From NCBI RefSeq assembly GCF_016745395.1, contig NZ_JAERVJ010000006.1, positions 202,764 through 266,763 of the forward strand: a stretch of DNA of 64,000 nucleotides. Direction: 5' to 3'. Origin of the DNA: Methylocystis sp. Sn-Cys. Lineage in GTDB: Bacteria > Pseudomonadota > Alphaproteobacteria > Rhizobiales > Beijerinckiaceae. Below the pieces are notes generated by a model, which saw only the letters and a list, made by a program, of their open reading frames with translations, was not told the DNA's origin and did no database searches. A program made the position numbers and the translations under genes. Numbering within the stretch: position 1 is the stretch's first letter; the number at the start of each line of letters is the position of its first letter. This document shows positions 35,197-44,202 of this stretch, piece by piece.

Positions 35197-36555
35197 TTAT
35201 CTGCCGACGTAGCGCACTCTGAAGATGACGCCGTTCCCGTCTTCGCTGACGAGGAGTGATCCGTCGGGCGCGACCGTTGCATCGACGGGTCGCCCCCATA
35301 CCCTTCTGTCATCCACGACAAATCCCGTCAGGAAATCCTGGTATTCGCCTGTCGGTTCGCCATCTTTGAACTTCAAACGAACGACCTTGTAGCCAGTGCG
35401 TTTGGCGCGATTCCAGGAACCATGGAGCGTCACGAACGCGTCGCCCTTATAGTCGGCCGGGAATTGCGCACCATCGTAAAAGGCGAGGCCGAGCGGCGCG
35501 GAATGAGGCTGCAGGAGAATGTCCGGTATCGTGACCTTGTCTGCGAGATCCGGCCTTGCGCCGAGATGCCGCGGATCGGGATTGCCGCCGATATAATACC
35601 ACGGCCATCCATAAAAGGCGCCCGGCTTCACGCGCGTCGCATAATCGGGCGGCAAGTCGTCGCCGAGCATGTCGCGCTCATTGACGACGCACCAGAGATC
35701 CTCGGACTTCGGCCGCAAGCGTAAGCCGGAACAGTTGCGGATGCCCGTCGCATAGATTCGCTTGTTTGCGCCATCGGGATCGAAAGCGAGCACGGCGGCG
35801 CGATCGAGTTCGGGCCCCGAGCTTGCGCCGACGCCATTCTTGGCCTCGAGTTCGGCGACTTCCGCGGCGGAAGGACGAACATGGCCATCCGCGACATTGC
35901 TCTTGGACCCAACCGCGACGAAGAGCGTCTTTCCATCGGGCGAGAAGGCAATGTCGCGGGTCCAGTGGCCGCTTTCCGCCGGCAGCGGACCGGCGACGAT
36001 TTCGGCGGGGCCGGCCGCTTTGAGGTCCCCTTGCCTGTAGGGGAAGCGCACGACCTTCGAGACCGTTCCAACATAGACATATTGTGGGTTGGGGCCGGGC
36101 GGATAGAAGGCGACACCGTAGGGCCGCTCGAGCTCGGCGGCGAAAATCTCGCTCTGCGCGGGCTTGATATCTCCGTCCTTCATTCGAAACACGCGCACGC
36201 GTCCGGCGTTGCTCTCCGTCACGAACAAATCGCCGTTGGGCGCAAATTTCAGAACGCGCGGTCCGTTCAGCCCAGAAGCGAAAACTTCAGCCTCGAAACC
36301 CGCGAGCGTTTTGAGCGCAGCGCCCTCGGGCCGAGGAACGACCTGGGAGCGCTCCGCTTTGGGCTCGCTCGCAAGCGGGCGCGGTAAATCTTGCGGGCCA
36401 ATCCGCCGCCATGCGCCAGGCGCATCCGCGCGCCAGTCGCTGAAGGCGGCGGCGCCGATAAGTCGCTGATCCGTTTCCGAGCGGAGAGCCGTTACCAATA
36501 GCGCGGCGCCGCCGACCGCAGCGACGCCGATGACCGCGAGCCATCTCCTACGCAT
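35197..36555 (-). CDS. PQQ-dependent soluble sugar dehydrogenase / L-sorbosone dehydrogenase-like protein
   Basis: 452 residues. After an N-terminal anchor or signal (WLAVIGVAAVGGAALLVTAL) comes a six-bladed beta-propeller: KFAPNGDLFVTESNAGRVRV, FSPDGKTLFVAVGSKSN, IYATGIRNCSGLRLRP, PGAFYGWPWYYIGGN, VTLHGSWNR, VSEDGNGVIFRVRY. This matches the sGDH/L-sorbosone dehydrogenase family, which oxidises sugars or aldehydes in the periplasm with PQQ. In a methylotroph PQQ is made for methanol dehydrogenase. Single gene; substrate unknown. Confidence 0.88.
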   Translation of the reverse strand: MRRRWLAVIGVAAVGGAALLVTALRSETDQRLIGAAAFSDWRADAPGAWRRIGPQDLPRPLASEPKAERSQVVPRPEGAALKTLAGFEAEVFASGLNGPRVLKFAPNGDLFVTESNAGRVRVFRMKDGDIKPAQSEIFAAELERPYGVAFYPPGPNPQYVYVGTVSKVVRFPYRQGDLKAAGPAEIVAGPLPAESGHWTRDIAFSPDGKTLFVAVGSKSNVADGHVRPSAAEVAELEAKNGVGASSGPELDRAAVLAFDPDGANKRIYATGIRNCSGLRLRPKSEDLWCVVNERDMLGDDLPPDYATRVKPGAFYGWPWYYIGGNPDPRHLGARPDLADKVTIPDILLQPHSAPLGLAFYDGAQFPADYKGDAFVTLHGSWNRAKRTGYKVVRLKFKDGEPTGEYQDFLTGFVVDDRRVWGRPVDATVAPDGSLLVSEDGNGVIFRVRYVGR

Positions 36556-36805
36556 TCCTATTCGCCTTACCCAATCTATTTATCTATTCATCGACTATGA
36601 TATTAATCCGCCGAACTGAGGCATTCAAGACGGGCTTCACCCATAGTCCATATTTTCTCGCGTATTCCGCTTTCCTCACGGATTACGGCCCAGCGGCCTC
36701 AGATCGATTTCTGTATTTTTATAGTGTGTTATAGTCCTATAATCATTGATGGCGGGCTTCCTGAGCGCGGAACTCGCGGCGACCGAAAAAGGACAGGAAA
36801 TTTTG

Positions 36806-37285
36806 GGTTCTGTCGTAAATTTTGCGTAAGCCTCGAGAGGCAGGGCAGCGGGCCTCTCGAGGCTTACGCCGCGAGAGCATAGACCTGCTTTGCTGGGCGC
36901 AATTTGCCCGTCGTTTGCAACTGCCCTTTTCGGATCATGTGCATGAGCTCGACGCCGGTGAGCGTTGCTGCGGCCGAGCGAAAGGATTTGAACCCCAGCG
37001 CTGGCCGCACCACCCGCTTGATCGCTCGGTGGTCCTGTTCGACGATGTTGTTCAGATATTTCCTCCGGCGGATCTCAATGCCCGCCTCGTTCTCTGCATT
37101 GGAGCTCTCGATCGCAGCGGTGTTGGCGCCGCTCTTGTCGATCGTGACATTCTTCGGCGCGCCGTTCTGCCGATCGCTCGGCGCCGGAACCGCAACGCCG
37201 CTTTGCGAGCCCGCTTTGCCGTCAGCAGGAAGTCCAACGTCGCCTTGTGATCGCCTTGAGCCTCCTGATAGGGGCTTGCGCAACG
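36806..37285 (-). mobile_element. IS6-family element, right-end remnant (copy a)
   Basis: Begins at a terminal repeat (GGTTCTGTCGTAAATTTTGC at 36806) and carries the C-terminal part of an IS6/IS26-type DDE transposase on the minus strand: VTIDKSGANTAAIESSNAEN, RRKYLNNIVEQDHRAIKRVV, ATLTGVELMHMIRKGQL. Upstream the frame is broken: DFLLTAKRARKAALRF is in a different frame from the rest. The N-terminal half and other end are missing. Just inside the terminus are two inverted copies of GCCTCGAGAGGC. Confidence 0.85.
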
Positions 37286-37594
37286 ACGCGCGGCAGACGA
37301 AACCCGCTGCCGGTCTTATGGCTTTCAGCCAAGAACGGACGGCTTTTCCAAGTGTCTGCTCGACACCGATCTTGATCGCGCCGCCGACCGGCGAGCCGCC
37401 TCCTATTCCGCCCCGCCCAGGGGCCCGGCGTCTACGGCAGGCCCTGGCGCTATTGGTGACGATCGGGGCGGCGCCGACGGCTACGTGCGTCGGGACGGAT
37501 GAATTTTACTTGGTCGACACCGTTGCTAATCTCTACCAATTACGTATGATTATGACGGCCCGCGGAGGGGCGGGCGCGTCAAAAGGATTGTTAC
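37286..37594. other. upstream region of fae
   Basis: About 310 bp between the IS6 remnant and fae. No gene is visible. It must contain the fae promoter; an AGGA site lies close to the start codon and a GC-rich hairpin (GCCCGC/GCGGGC type) near 37558-37576. Confidence 0.4.
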
Positions 37595-38104
37595 ATGGCT
37601 AAAATCAACAAGCTTCTCGTCGGCGAGTCCCTCGTGGGCGAAGGGAACGAAGTTGCTCACATCGATCTGCTGATTGGACCGCGCGGCTCCGCGGCGGAGC
37701 TCGCCTTCGCCAATGCGCTCGTCAACAACAAGGATGGCTTCACGACACTGCTCGCCGTGATCGCACCCAATCTCCTCGCGAAGCCAAACACCATTCTTTT
37801 TAACAAGGTCACCATCAAGGGCGCAAAGCAGGCGGTGCAGCTCTTTGGCCCGGCGCAGCATGGCGTCGCCAAGGCCGTCGCCGACTCTGTCGCCGAAGGC
37901 GTCATTCCTCTCGAAGAGGCGGACGACCTTTTCATCTCGGTGGGCGTGTTCATCCATTGGGAAGCCAACGACGACAAGAAGATCCAGGACTACAACTACC
38001 AGGCCACGAAAGAGGCCATCGCGCGCGCGGTCGCCGGCGAGCCGAAGGCTTCCGAAGTCGTCGCGAAGCGCAACGAAGCGAAGCATCCGTTCGCGGCCAA
38101 CTGA
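37595..38104 (+). CDS. fae: formaldehyde-activating enzyme
   Basis: 169-residue cytosolic enzyme that condenses formaldehyde with tetrahydromethanopterin to methylene-H4MPT, the first step of the H4MPT-linked C1 oxidation pathway. The whole protein matches Fae: [76 protein letters not shown]22 corresponds to the catalytic histidine (H17 of the Methylobacterium enzyme). Length and motifs are normal. A second, related gene follows at 38216. Strong evidence that the host is a methylotroph. Confidence 0.96.
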   Translation: MAKINKLLVGESLVGEGNEVAHIDLLIGPRGSAAELAFANALVNNKDGFTTLLAVIAPNLLAKPNTILFNKVTIKGAKQAVQLFGPAQHGVAKAVADSVAEGVIPLEEADDLFISVGVFIHWEANDDKKIQDYNYQATKEAIARAVAGEPKASEVVAKRNEAKHPFAAN

Positions 38105-38125
38105 TCCAGCGAACGCAAACCGCTG

Positions 38126-38149
38126 GGGAGACGGCCTTGCCGTCCTCCC
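38126..38149 (+). terminator. hairpin between the two fae genes
   Basis: GACGGC (38130-38135), CTT, GCCGTC (38139-38144) form a perfect stem extended by GGGA/TCCC. There is no T-run, so it may be an attenuator or mRNA-stabilising structure rather than a full terminator. Confidence 0.35.
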
Positions 38150-38215
38150 GGGGAAAGCTGCGGGTGCGACCGCGTTTCCCGCACCCGCAGCCAACTCGCC
38201 CAAGTAGAGGTCTTG

Positions 38216-38779
38216 ATGTCGCTTCTAACCAAGTTTCTCAGCATTTTCGCGCCGAAAGCGACGCAGCAAAGCGCCGGGCTCTCGAAGCTCGGCGTCGGCG
38301 AGTCCCTCGTTGGCGACGGCAATGAGGTCGCGCATATCGATCTCCTGATCGGCCCGCGCGGCAGCGCCGCCGAAAAGGCCTTCGCCAATGCGCTCGTCAA
38401 CAATAAGCACGGCTTCACCACCTTGCTCGCGGTCATTGCGCCGAACCTTCTCGTCAAGCCCTACACAATCCTGTTCAACAAGGTGACCATCAAGAATGCC
38501 CGTCAGGCGATCCAGCTGTTCGGACCGGCGCAGCACGGCGTCGCCAAGGCTGTCGCGGACTCGGTCGCCGAGGGAATCATCCCGGTCGAGCAGGCGGAAG
38601 ACCTCTTCATCTCTGTCGGAGTCTTCATTCACTGGGACGCCGCCGACGACAGGAAAATCCAGGACTTCAACTATCGCGCCACGAAGGAGGCCATCGCGCG
38701 GGCGCTCGCGGGCGATCCGTCGGCGAAATCTGTCCTGTCGGCCCGCGTCACCGCCAAGCATCCCTTCGCGCCGGGCTGA
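38216..38779 (+). CDS. fae: formaldehyde-activating enzyme paralogue with N-terminal extension
   Basis: 187 residues, about 80 percent like the upstream Fae by eye. All active-site blocks are kept, including H40 in [12 protein letters not shown] and [15 protein letters not shown]. It differs by a 25-residue N-terminal extension ([20 protein letters not shown]) with an amphipathic or membrane-seeking start. The ATG at 38216 follows an AGAGGTCTTG context. The extension may localise the enzyme or fine-tune assembly; function is otherwise as Fae. Confidence 0.92.
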   Translation: MSLLTKFLSIFAPKATQQSAGLSKLGVGESLVGDGNEVAHIDLLIGPRGSAAEKAFANALVNNKHGFTTLLAVIAPNLLVKPYTILFNKVTIKNARQAIQLFGPAQHGVAKAVADSVAEGIIPVEQAEDLFISVGVFIHWDAADDRKIQDFNYRATKEAIARALAGDPSAKSVLSARVTAKHPFAPG

Positions 38780-38811
38780 GTCGGCGACATCCAGCGGAAA
38801 GGCGGCAGGTC

Positions 38812-39396
38812 TTGCTCGTCACATTGCTCAACCACTCTGCGCTCGTGATCCTTGTGCTGCTCAGCGTGGCCGAGGCCGCCGCCGGGCGGCTCGATCTGTC
38901 GAAAGCCGACAGAGACGAAACGACGCTCGATCTCGCTTCGATCGCCTTTCCGCTGGCGAGCCGGCCGGCGGTTTTCGCGCTGGTCCTAGGCGGCGCCGCG
39001 GCGCTGGTCCCGGAATGGCGGGATAGGTTCAGCCACTGGAGCTGGGTGGCCTGGATCCCCGTTTATCTGATCGGGGAGGACATGGTTCAATATTGGTGGC
39101 ATCGGCTGGGCCACACCAAATACACTTGCCTTTGGCGCCGCGCCCATCATTCGCAGGCAACTTCGGGAAACCTACTCTTCTTCTGGGACGTGTTGTTTGG
39201 AACGGCGCTGATCACCCGTCGCTATCCGCCGGCGTCCGGTGTCGAGAACGACCTTGAATATGGAAGGGAGCGCTGGTGGGTGCAGCTCTTCGTGCCGATG
39301 TTCCAATCGCGCCGGCGGCAATCCGACTACAACAGCGCCTCTTACTGGTTCAGCCGCACACCGTCTCGCGCCCCGGTCGAGCAGAGTCGCGCATGA
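38812..39396 (+). pseudogene. fatty acid hydroxylase/sterol desaturase, internally deleted
   Basis: The frame encodes the N-terminal helices and the histidine motifs HRLGH and AHHSQ of the fatty acid hydroxylase superfamily (di-iron membrane enzymes). It then jumps directly to NLLFFWDVLFGTALITRRYP, which in intact proteins follows about 75 residues later after the third histidine cluster. The missing part contains essential iron ligands, so it is probably inactive. The start (TTG at 38812) is weak. The tail after 39300 is unrelated. Confidence 0.6.
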
Positions 39397-39421
39397 GGGC
39401 AATCTTTCGAAAGGACTCAAC

Positions 39422-39845
39422 ATGAGCGCCGACTGGGACTATCAAATCCGTTTCAGGCTCGACGAGCAGGGCCGACCGCGCGCGCCATCGTCCGGATGAT
39501 CCCGCCTTCAGGCCAATCGCAGAAGCTCTCGCCCGTCATAGCGCGACGGCCATCACCACCTACGACGCCTTCGTCAATTACGTTACGCAGGCGAAACGGA
39601 GCAGCGTTGATGCTTTCCCGCTCTACAAATGGACGAAGGCCACGATCGAGGATCCGGCGAAAAAGGCCAAGCATTCCCTGTCCTTTGCAGTCTATGTCAA
39701 TGGCGACGAGGTATACGACAAGGCCCGCGTCGACGCACTCGAGGCGGATCTTGCGCCGCTGGTCGCACAAGGACTGATTGTTTCGCTTTCGAAACACGAC
39801 ACCAATCCGGACAACAATCCCCAGGCGCCTTCACATCTGCGTTGA
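39422..39845 (+). pseudogene. small protein gene with a frameshift
   Basis: A good start (ATG 39422 after GAAAGGACTCAAC) encodes MSADWDYQIRFRLDEQG and then, near 39475, the frame must shift to continue DDPAFRPIAEALARHSATAI, YVTQAKRSSVDAFPLYKW, FAVYVNGDEVYDKARVDALE, to the stop at 39843. The joined product would be about 140 residues with a coherent alpha/beta pattern, resembling conserved hypothetical proteins of methylotrophs and other alphaproteobacteria. Either a pseudogene or a sequencing error. Confidence 0.55.
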
Positions 39846-40112
39846 CCCGACCGTAGACTATTTTCAAGCGTGCCCGCGTCCAGCGGTCGAACCAATTGGC
39901 ACAAAAAGATGATAGCCCGAGACCCGTTGAGATCGAGACGACAAGCCGCTTGCACCACCCCATCACATGATGGATGTCACTTCTCAAACGAAACTTCGGG
40001 AGACGGCTGTCGACGCCGACTGGTTGCAACTTCACCCATCATGTTTTCCCGCCTGTTGCAACATGAGCCGACCAAGGCTTGCCCAAATTCATCTGCTTTA
40101 AAGTGAGCTCTG

Positions 40113-40829
40113 ATGGAATATTTATCCTCTTGTCTCTTTATCACCGCCGTTCTGGTTTTACTCGCGACAGGAATACAGGCGTTCGAGGTTCGCTTTCGCA
40201 CGGCAACTTCAATAGGACTCGCCATTGCCGCATGCGCCGTTTTCACGCTCGGCCTCCTCGCCCACTTCGCTCCTGACCATGGCTGCAAGCTGTGGAGGGA
40301 CCTCGGATACCCAGTGAAAATGGCGGACCGATGTATCGCGTCCGAAAGAGCTGTATCTGACCAGACCGATGCATCCAACCGCATGGTCAGCCGGGCAAAT
40401 CTCAAAATTGCACCCCCAGAGGGCGCTTCGTTTCTTTTAAGACAGTTCGGCTTCGCCACTGCCGTATATGATATCGCCGCACATACAGTTTATCTGCCGA
40501 ACGGCCAGCGCTTGGAGGCGCATTCAGGGCTCGGCGCGCGACTTGATGACCCTCGCTTTGTTCACGAACCTATGCGCGGCGCAACGCCGCCTAACACCTA
40601 CGAGATTACGCTGAGGGAACAGCCCTTTCATGGCGTCCGGGCCCTACGTCTCGTTCCTGTTGGCGACGCAAATACCTTCGGTCGCACCGGCCTGCTCGCC
40701 CATACTTATATGCTGGGGCCCAAAGGCGACTCGAACGGTTGCGTGGTTTTCAAGGATTACGCAGCCTTTTTGCGTGCCTTTGAATCAGGCGAGATTAAGC
40801 GTCTTCTTGTCGTCGCACATCTGGACTGA
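40113..40829 (+). CDS. DUF2778 (tlde1-like) membrane protein
   Basis: 238 residues. Two N-terminal hydrophobic helices (LSSCLFITAVLVLLATGIQA and GLAIAACAVFTLGLLAHF) precede a DUF2778 domain: YEITLREQPFHGVRALRLVP, GRTGLLAHTYMLGPKGDSNG and CVVFKDYAAFL, where the H...GDSNGCV arrangement is the L,D-transpeptidase-like His/Cys site. Tlde1 domains are peptidoglycan-acting effectors in some type VI systems, but this protein has its own membrane anchor and no secretion genes nearby, so a cell-wall role is more likely. Confidence 0.75.
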   Translation: MEYLSSCLFITAVLVLLATGIQAFEVRFRTATSIGLAIAACAVFTLGLLAHFAPDHGCKLWRDLGYPVKMADRCIASERAVSDQTDASNRMVSRANLKIAPPEGASFLLRQFGFATAVYDIAAHTVYLPNGQRLEAHSGLGARLDDPRFVHEPMRGATPPNTYEITLREQPFHGVRALRLVPVGDANTFGRTGLLAHTYMLGPKGDSNGCVVFKDYAAFLRAFESGEIKRLLVVAHLD

Positions 40830-40907
40830 ATGGTGCTGCTGGGGTCCCGGGGGAGTTCAGGACGACTGAGATGGGAGGTGATTTTGTGGTTCCTCTATGC
40901 GGTCCTG

Positions 40908-41113
40908 TATCTGGGGCGTGCGCTGGTATGTCGCCTACCCGATCAGCTACCGGCAGCTCGAGGAGATGATGGAAGAGCGCGGGGTTCGAGGAAGGGCAAC
41001 TGCAAACGACGGACAAATTGCGCCCGGCGAAGCAGTTCTACGCTTCGCGGCGTAAGCCTCGAGAGGCCCGCTGTCGCGCGTCTCGCACTCACGCAAAATT
41101 TGCGACAGAATCG
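40908..41113 (+). mobile_element. IS6-family internally deleted remnant (copy b)
   Basis: Contains the transposase N-terminal codons (the IWGVRWYVAYP-ISYRQLEEMMEERG region, partly out of frame) joined directly to the last codons (LQTTDKLRPAKQFYA) and the right terminal repeat ending GCGACAGAA near 41109. The middle of the transposase is deleted. The left terminus is missing. The deletion junction is the same as in copy c at 43320. Confidence 0.75.
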
Positions 41114-41149
41114 TCTCAATTGCAGGGGTCTCCGGATTGTGCGACTGAA

Positions 41150-42970
41150 CTAGCGGGCGCTGTAATCTTCGACGACGCGCTCCAGAACAGCGAGAGGGAG
41201 CGAGCCCGACAGCAACCCCGCGTCGTGAAATTTTCGAAGATCAAATCTGGAGCCGAGCGCAAGGCGAGCGCGGTCGCGCAACCGGAGCCAAGTGAGCTTT
41301 CCGACCATGTAGCCGCAGGCCTGTCCCGGCCATACGCAGTAGCGCTCCACTTCCGTCGTGGCGACGCTTTGCTTCTCTCCGAGAGTGTCGGCGAAATAGG
41401 CGATGGCCCTCTCTCGGCTCCAGTCCTTGGCGTGCAAACCCGAGTCGACCACGAGCCGAACAGCGCGGAACAGCGCGGCTTGCAATTGGCCTATGTGACC
41501 AAGCGGATCGTTTTCATACAATCCGATTTCGACCGCGAGTTGTTCGGCGTAAAGCGCCCAGCCCTCCGCATAGGCGTTGAAGCCCGACATCTTGCGAATC
41601 AAGGGCAGGTTTTGCGCTTCATTCGCCAAAGTAATTTGGAGATGATGGCCCGGAATGGCCTCATGATAGGTCAGCGTCGGCAGGCGCCAGCGGGCCCATT
41701 CCGCAGTGTCGCGCAGGTTGATGTAATAGGCTCCGGGCCGTGCACCGTCGAGCGAGCCGGCGTAATAATACCCGCCGGGCGCGCCCGCTTCGATTTCCTT
41801 GGGAACGCGCCGGATTTCAACGATGGCCTTGGGAAGGGCGCCGAAATAGGACGGCAGCTTAGCTTGCACCTCGGCGACCTTCGCATTGAGGTCCGCAATC
41901 AGGGTCTCCTTTGCGTCGTCAGTATTCTCATAAAGAAATTTTGGGTCGGCGCTCAGCTCCGCCAATCTTTGGCCGACATTGCCGCTGCTGTATCCCTGCG
42001 ACTCGAGCAGCTCGCCGAGCTCGGAAGAAATCTTCGCGACGAGCTCGAGACCCGTTGCGTGGATTTCATCGGGGGTGAGCGTCGAGGTAGTGCTTTCCTT
42101 CAACGAGACGCGGTAATAGTCGGCGCCGTTTGGAAGCGCCGCTACGCCGGCCGCATGCGTCGCGCGGCCGCGCAAGCTTTGTAGATATTCAGCCTGACTG
42201 GCCAGCGCCGGAAGGATTTTTCCTGTGTACGCCGCTTCTGCGCGGCCAACCCAATCGCCCGCAATGCCCTTCACTTTCGTCCGGCGGGCGAGGGATTGAA
42301 CGACCGTGGCCTTGTCGACCGGAATATTCAAGAACGCGCGCATTTGCACGAGGGTCTTGTCGATGACAAAATCGGGCGGCGTTACGCCGGCGCCGACATC
42401 GTGCTTCGCAAGCTCCAGCTCCTCCCTCATCTGTCGCGCGAAAGCGTCGAGGCGGGCGAGATAGGCCTCAGCGTCGTCGGAGGTCTCTATCGTGTGCTTC
42501 GTGTCGAGAAAGTCCGGCACAAATCGATATGCGCCGGTCAATTGGCTTAAAACATAAGGTGCTCCCGATCCGCCGGCGCCGAAATTGAAAATCCGGTCCG
42601 CCTCATTGCGGATTTCGGTAGTCAACAACACCGTATCGTAGTTGATGCGGTCGGTGTCGCCGAGCGCGGCGCGGTCGATGCTCCGAAGCCCCTCAAGGCG
42701 GCGCGCAGTGTCTTCTTTGTCTTGAGCAAGGACGTTCGGCGAGCGTTCGCTAAGGAGGCTTTTCAGGCCCGCGAGTTCGCCCTTATCGAGGCCCAGGCTT
42801 GTCGCGTGTTCTGGGTAGCGGCGCAGGCGTTCTTGAACAAATTTGTCGAAAAGGGCCCCGAGCTTGGCGCCCTCCGTCGCCAATGGTGCCTCAGCGGCGT
42901 CTGCGGCGGCAAGAAGCGGCGTAAGAGCGGAAATGGCAACGCCTTGCAATAGGTTGCGACGAGAGAGCAT
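41150..42970 (-). CDS. DUF885 metallopeptidase-like protein
   Basis: 606 residues with an N-terminal Tat/Sec signal (MLSRRNLLQGVAISALTPLL, then AAADAAEA). The DUF885 zinc-peptidase motif YHEAIPGHHLQ is present, with downstream GFNAYAEGWALYAEQLAVE and GQACGYMVGKLTWLRLRDRA typical of the family. These are periplasmic metallopeptidases related to dipeptidyl carboxypeptidases. Full length (family usually 550-620). The start at 42970 gives the signal peptide. It lies between two IS6 derivatives. Confidence 0.88.
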   Translation of the reverse strand: MLSRRNLLQGVAISALTPLLAAADAAEAPLATEGAKLGALFDKFVQERLRRYPEHATSLGLDKGELAGLKSLLSERSPNVLAQDKEDTARRLEGLRSIDRAALGDTDRINYDTVLLTTEIRNEADRIFNFGAGGSGAPYVLSQLTGAYRFVPDFLDTKHTIETSDDAEAYLARLDAFARQMREELELAKHDVGAGVTPPDFVIDKTLVQMRAFLNIPVDKATVVQSLARRTKVKGIAGDWVGRAEAAYTGKILPALASQAEYLQSLRGRATHAAGVAALPNGADYYRVSLKESTTSTLTPDEIHATGLELVAKISSELGELLESQGYSSGNVGQRLAELSADPKFLYENTDDAKETLIADLNAKVAEVQAKLPSYFGALPKAIVEIRRVPKEIEAGAPGGYYYAGSLDGARPGAYYINLRDTAEWARWRLPTLTYHEAIPGHHLQITLANEAQNLPLIRKMSGFNAYAEGWALYAEQLAVEIGLYENDPLGHIGQLQAALFRAVRLVVDSGLHAKDWSRERAIAYFADTLGEKQSVATTEVERYCVWPGQACGYMVGKLTWLRLRDRARLALGSRFDLRKFHDAGLLSGSLPLAVLERVVEDYSAR

Positions 42971-43319
42971 GCCAGAAGCCTCTAATGGCGAGTGAAAATT
43001 ATCTATGACTCCTGTCGAGATAATATACAAAATGACGCCGCGCGCAAATTTGTAGGAACGCAATGGCGACCCTTTGCCTCTCCAGCACACAAGAAGAGAC
43101 TCCTACACGCCGAGGGGGCAACGCGCGGGATCGGCGACGAGGACGCGCCCGCGGCAAAAATCTCTATCGAAATCTTGAAACCGAAGTTCGAGTCCGAGCG
43201 CGTCAAGGTTGTCGCGAGGCTCGTGCAAGTCGGGCTTTACGCCGCCCGCGGCTTCCTGACCGTATCTGACTGGATAGCCAAACTGGCCCATCAATGGCGC
43301 GCTCTCGGGCGCATTTCCG

Positions 43320-43635
43320 GGTTCTGTCGCAAATTTTCGTCTGAGGGCGGCCTGGGTTACGCTGTTGTCGGGGCAGGCGGGACAGCGCGATGATGGAGTC
43401 CAAAGGGAGCCATTTCGAATGTGACGTGATCGTCTGGGGCGTGCGCGGGTATGTCGCCTACCCATCAGCTACCGGCAGCTCGAGGAGATGATGGAAGGGC
43501 GCGGGGTCGAGGAAGGGCAATTTGCAAACAACGGGCAAATTGCGCCCGACGAAGTAGGCCTACGCTCTCGCGGCGTAAGCCTCGAGAGGCCCGCTGTCGC
43601 GCGTCTCGCACTCACGCAAAATTTGCGACAGAACC
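43320..43635 (+). mobile_element. IS6-family miniature derivative with both ends (copy c)
   Basis: About 316 bp bounded by inverted terminal repeats: GGTTCTGTCGCAAATTTTCG at 43320 and its complement ending at 43635. Inside, a start region (MMESKGSHFECDVIVWGVRG) and the IS6 N-terminal codons are fused to the last about 15 codons and the 3' end, so nearly the whole transposase is missing. It could be mobilised by a full-length IS6 relative in trans. No matching target duplication is evident in its flanks. Confidence 0.8.
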
Positions 43636-43650
43636 CGAGAACTTGCTTAT

Positions 43651-44202
43651 TCATTGCGAACTATCGAATTCGTGCGCGAGAAGTCCCATGATCACATCAT
43701 CGCGCCATTCGTCGCCGACGCGCGCCGCTTCGCGTTCCCGTCCTTCCTCTACAAAGCCGCATGCGCGGTAACAGGCGATAGCTCGCCCGTTGTAGGAAAC
43801 GACGCGCACGCTGATGCGATGCAAGGCGAGCGCGTCAAAGGCGTAGCGAAGGAGGATAAGTATTGCCCGTCTACCGAGACCGCGCCCAAGCTTGTGTGGG
43901 TCATAGAGCCCGATCGCCAACTGCGCGCGACGATCGTGCTTGTTCATGTTGTCGAGCCTGATTTCGCCGAGCCAGCTCCCTTCGTGTTCGATCGCCCAGG
44001 CGAGGGGATGCTTTGCCAAATCATCGACCCAGCGGCGGACGCCGGCCTCTGTCAGCGCCGGGATGTCAGTCGGGTCCACTCCAAACATTCGCATGATTGC
44101 GGGGTCGTTTCCGAGCTCGAAACGCTCCCGCGCATCACCTGCACGAAATTCTCGCAACAGCATATCCGGGCCACGAAGCGTCGGAATGCTTTGCAGGCTC
44201 AT
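43651..44202 (-). CDS. GNAT N-acetyltransferase (RimJ/RimL type)
   Basis: 183 residues with the RimJ/RimL fold: MLLREFRAGDARERFEL, LGEIRLDNMNKHDRRAQLAI, the acetyl-CoA loop GRGLGRRAILILLRYAF (Q/R-x-x-G-x-G/A) and HRISVRVVSYNGRAIACYRA with CGFVEEG. It probably acetylates a small amine or a protein N-terminus. It starts inside the stop codon of the upstream binding-protein gene (ATGA), so it belongs to the sulfonate-type importer operon. Confidence 0.85.
   Translation of the reverse strand: MSLQSIPTLRGPDMLLREFRAGDARERFELGNDPAIMRMFGVDPTDIPALTEAGVRRWVDDLAKHPLAWAIEHEGSWLGEIRLDNMNKHDRRAQLAIGLYDPHKLGRGLGRRAILILLRYAFDALALHRISVRVVSYNGRAIACYRACGFVEEGREREAARVGDEWRDDVIMGLLAHEFDSSQ

Noticed and set aside
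41018..42184. 388-codon plus-strand frame opposite the DUF885 gene
   Set aside because: Antisense to a gene with a signal peptide and zinc motif; no recognisable protein.
43320..43635. Possible 8-bp target duplication around the IS6 miniature
   Set aside because: The bases flanking the two ends do not match, so no duplication can be claimed.
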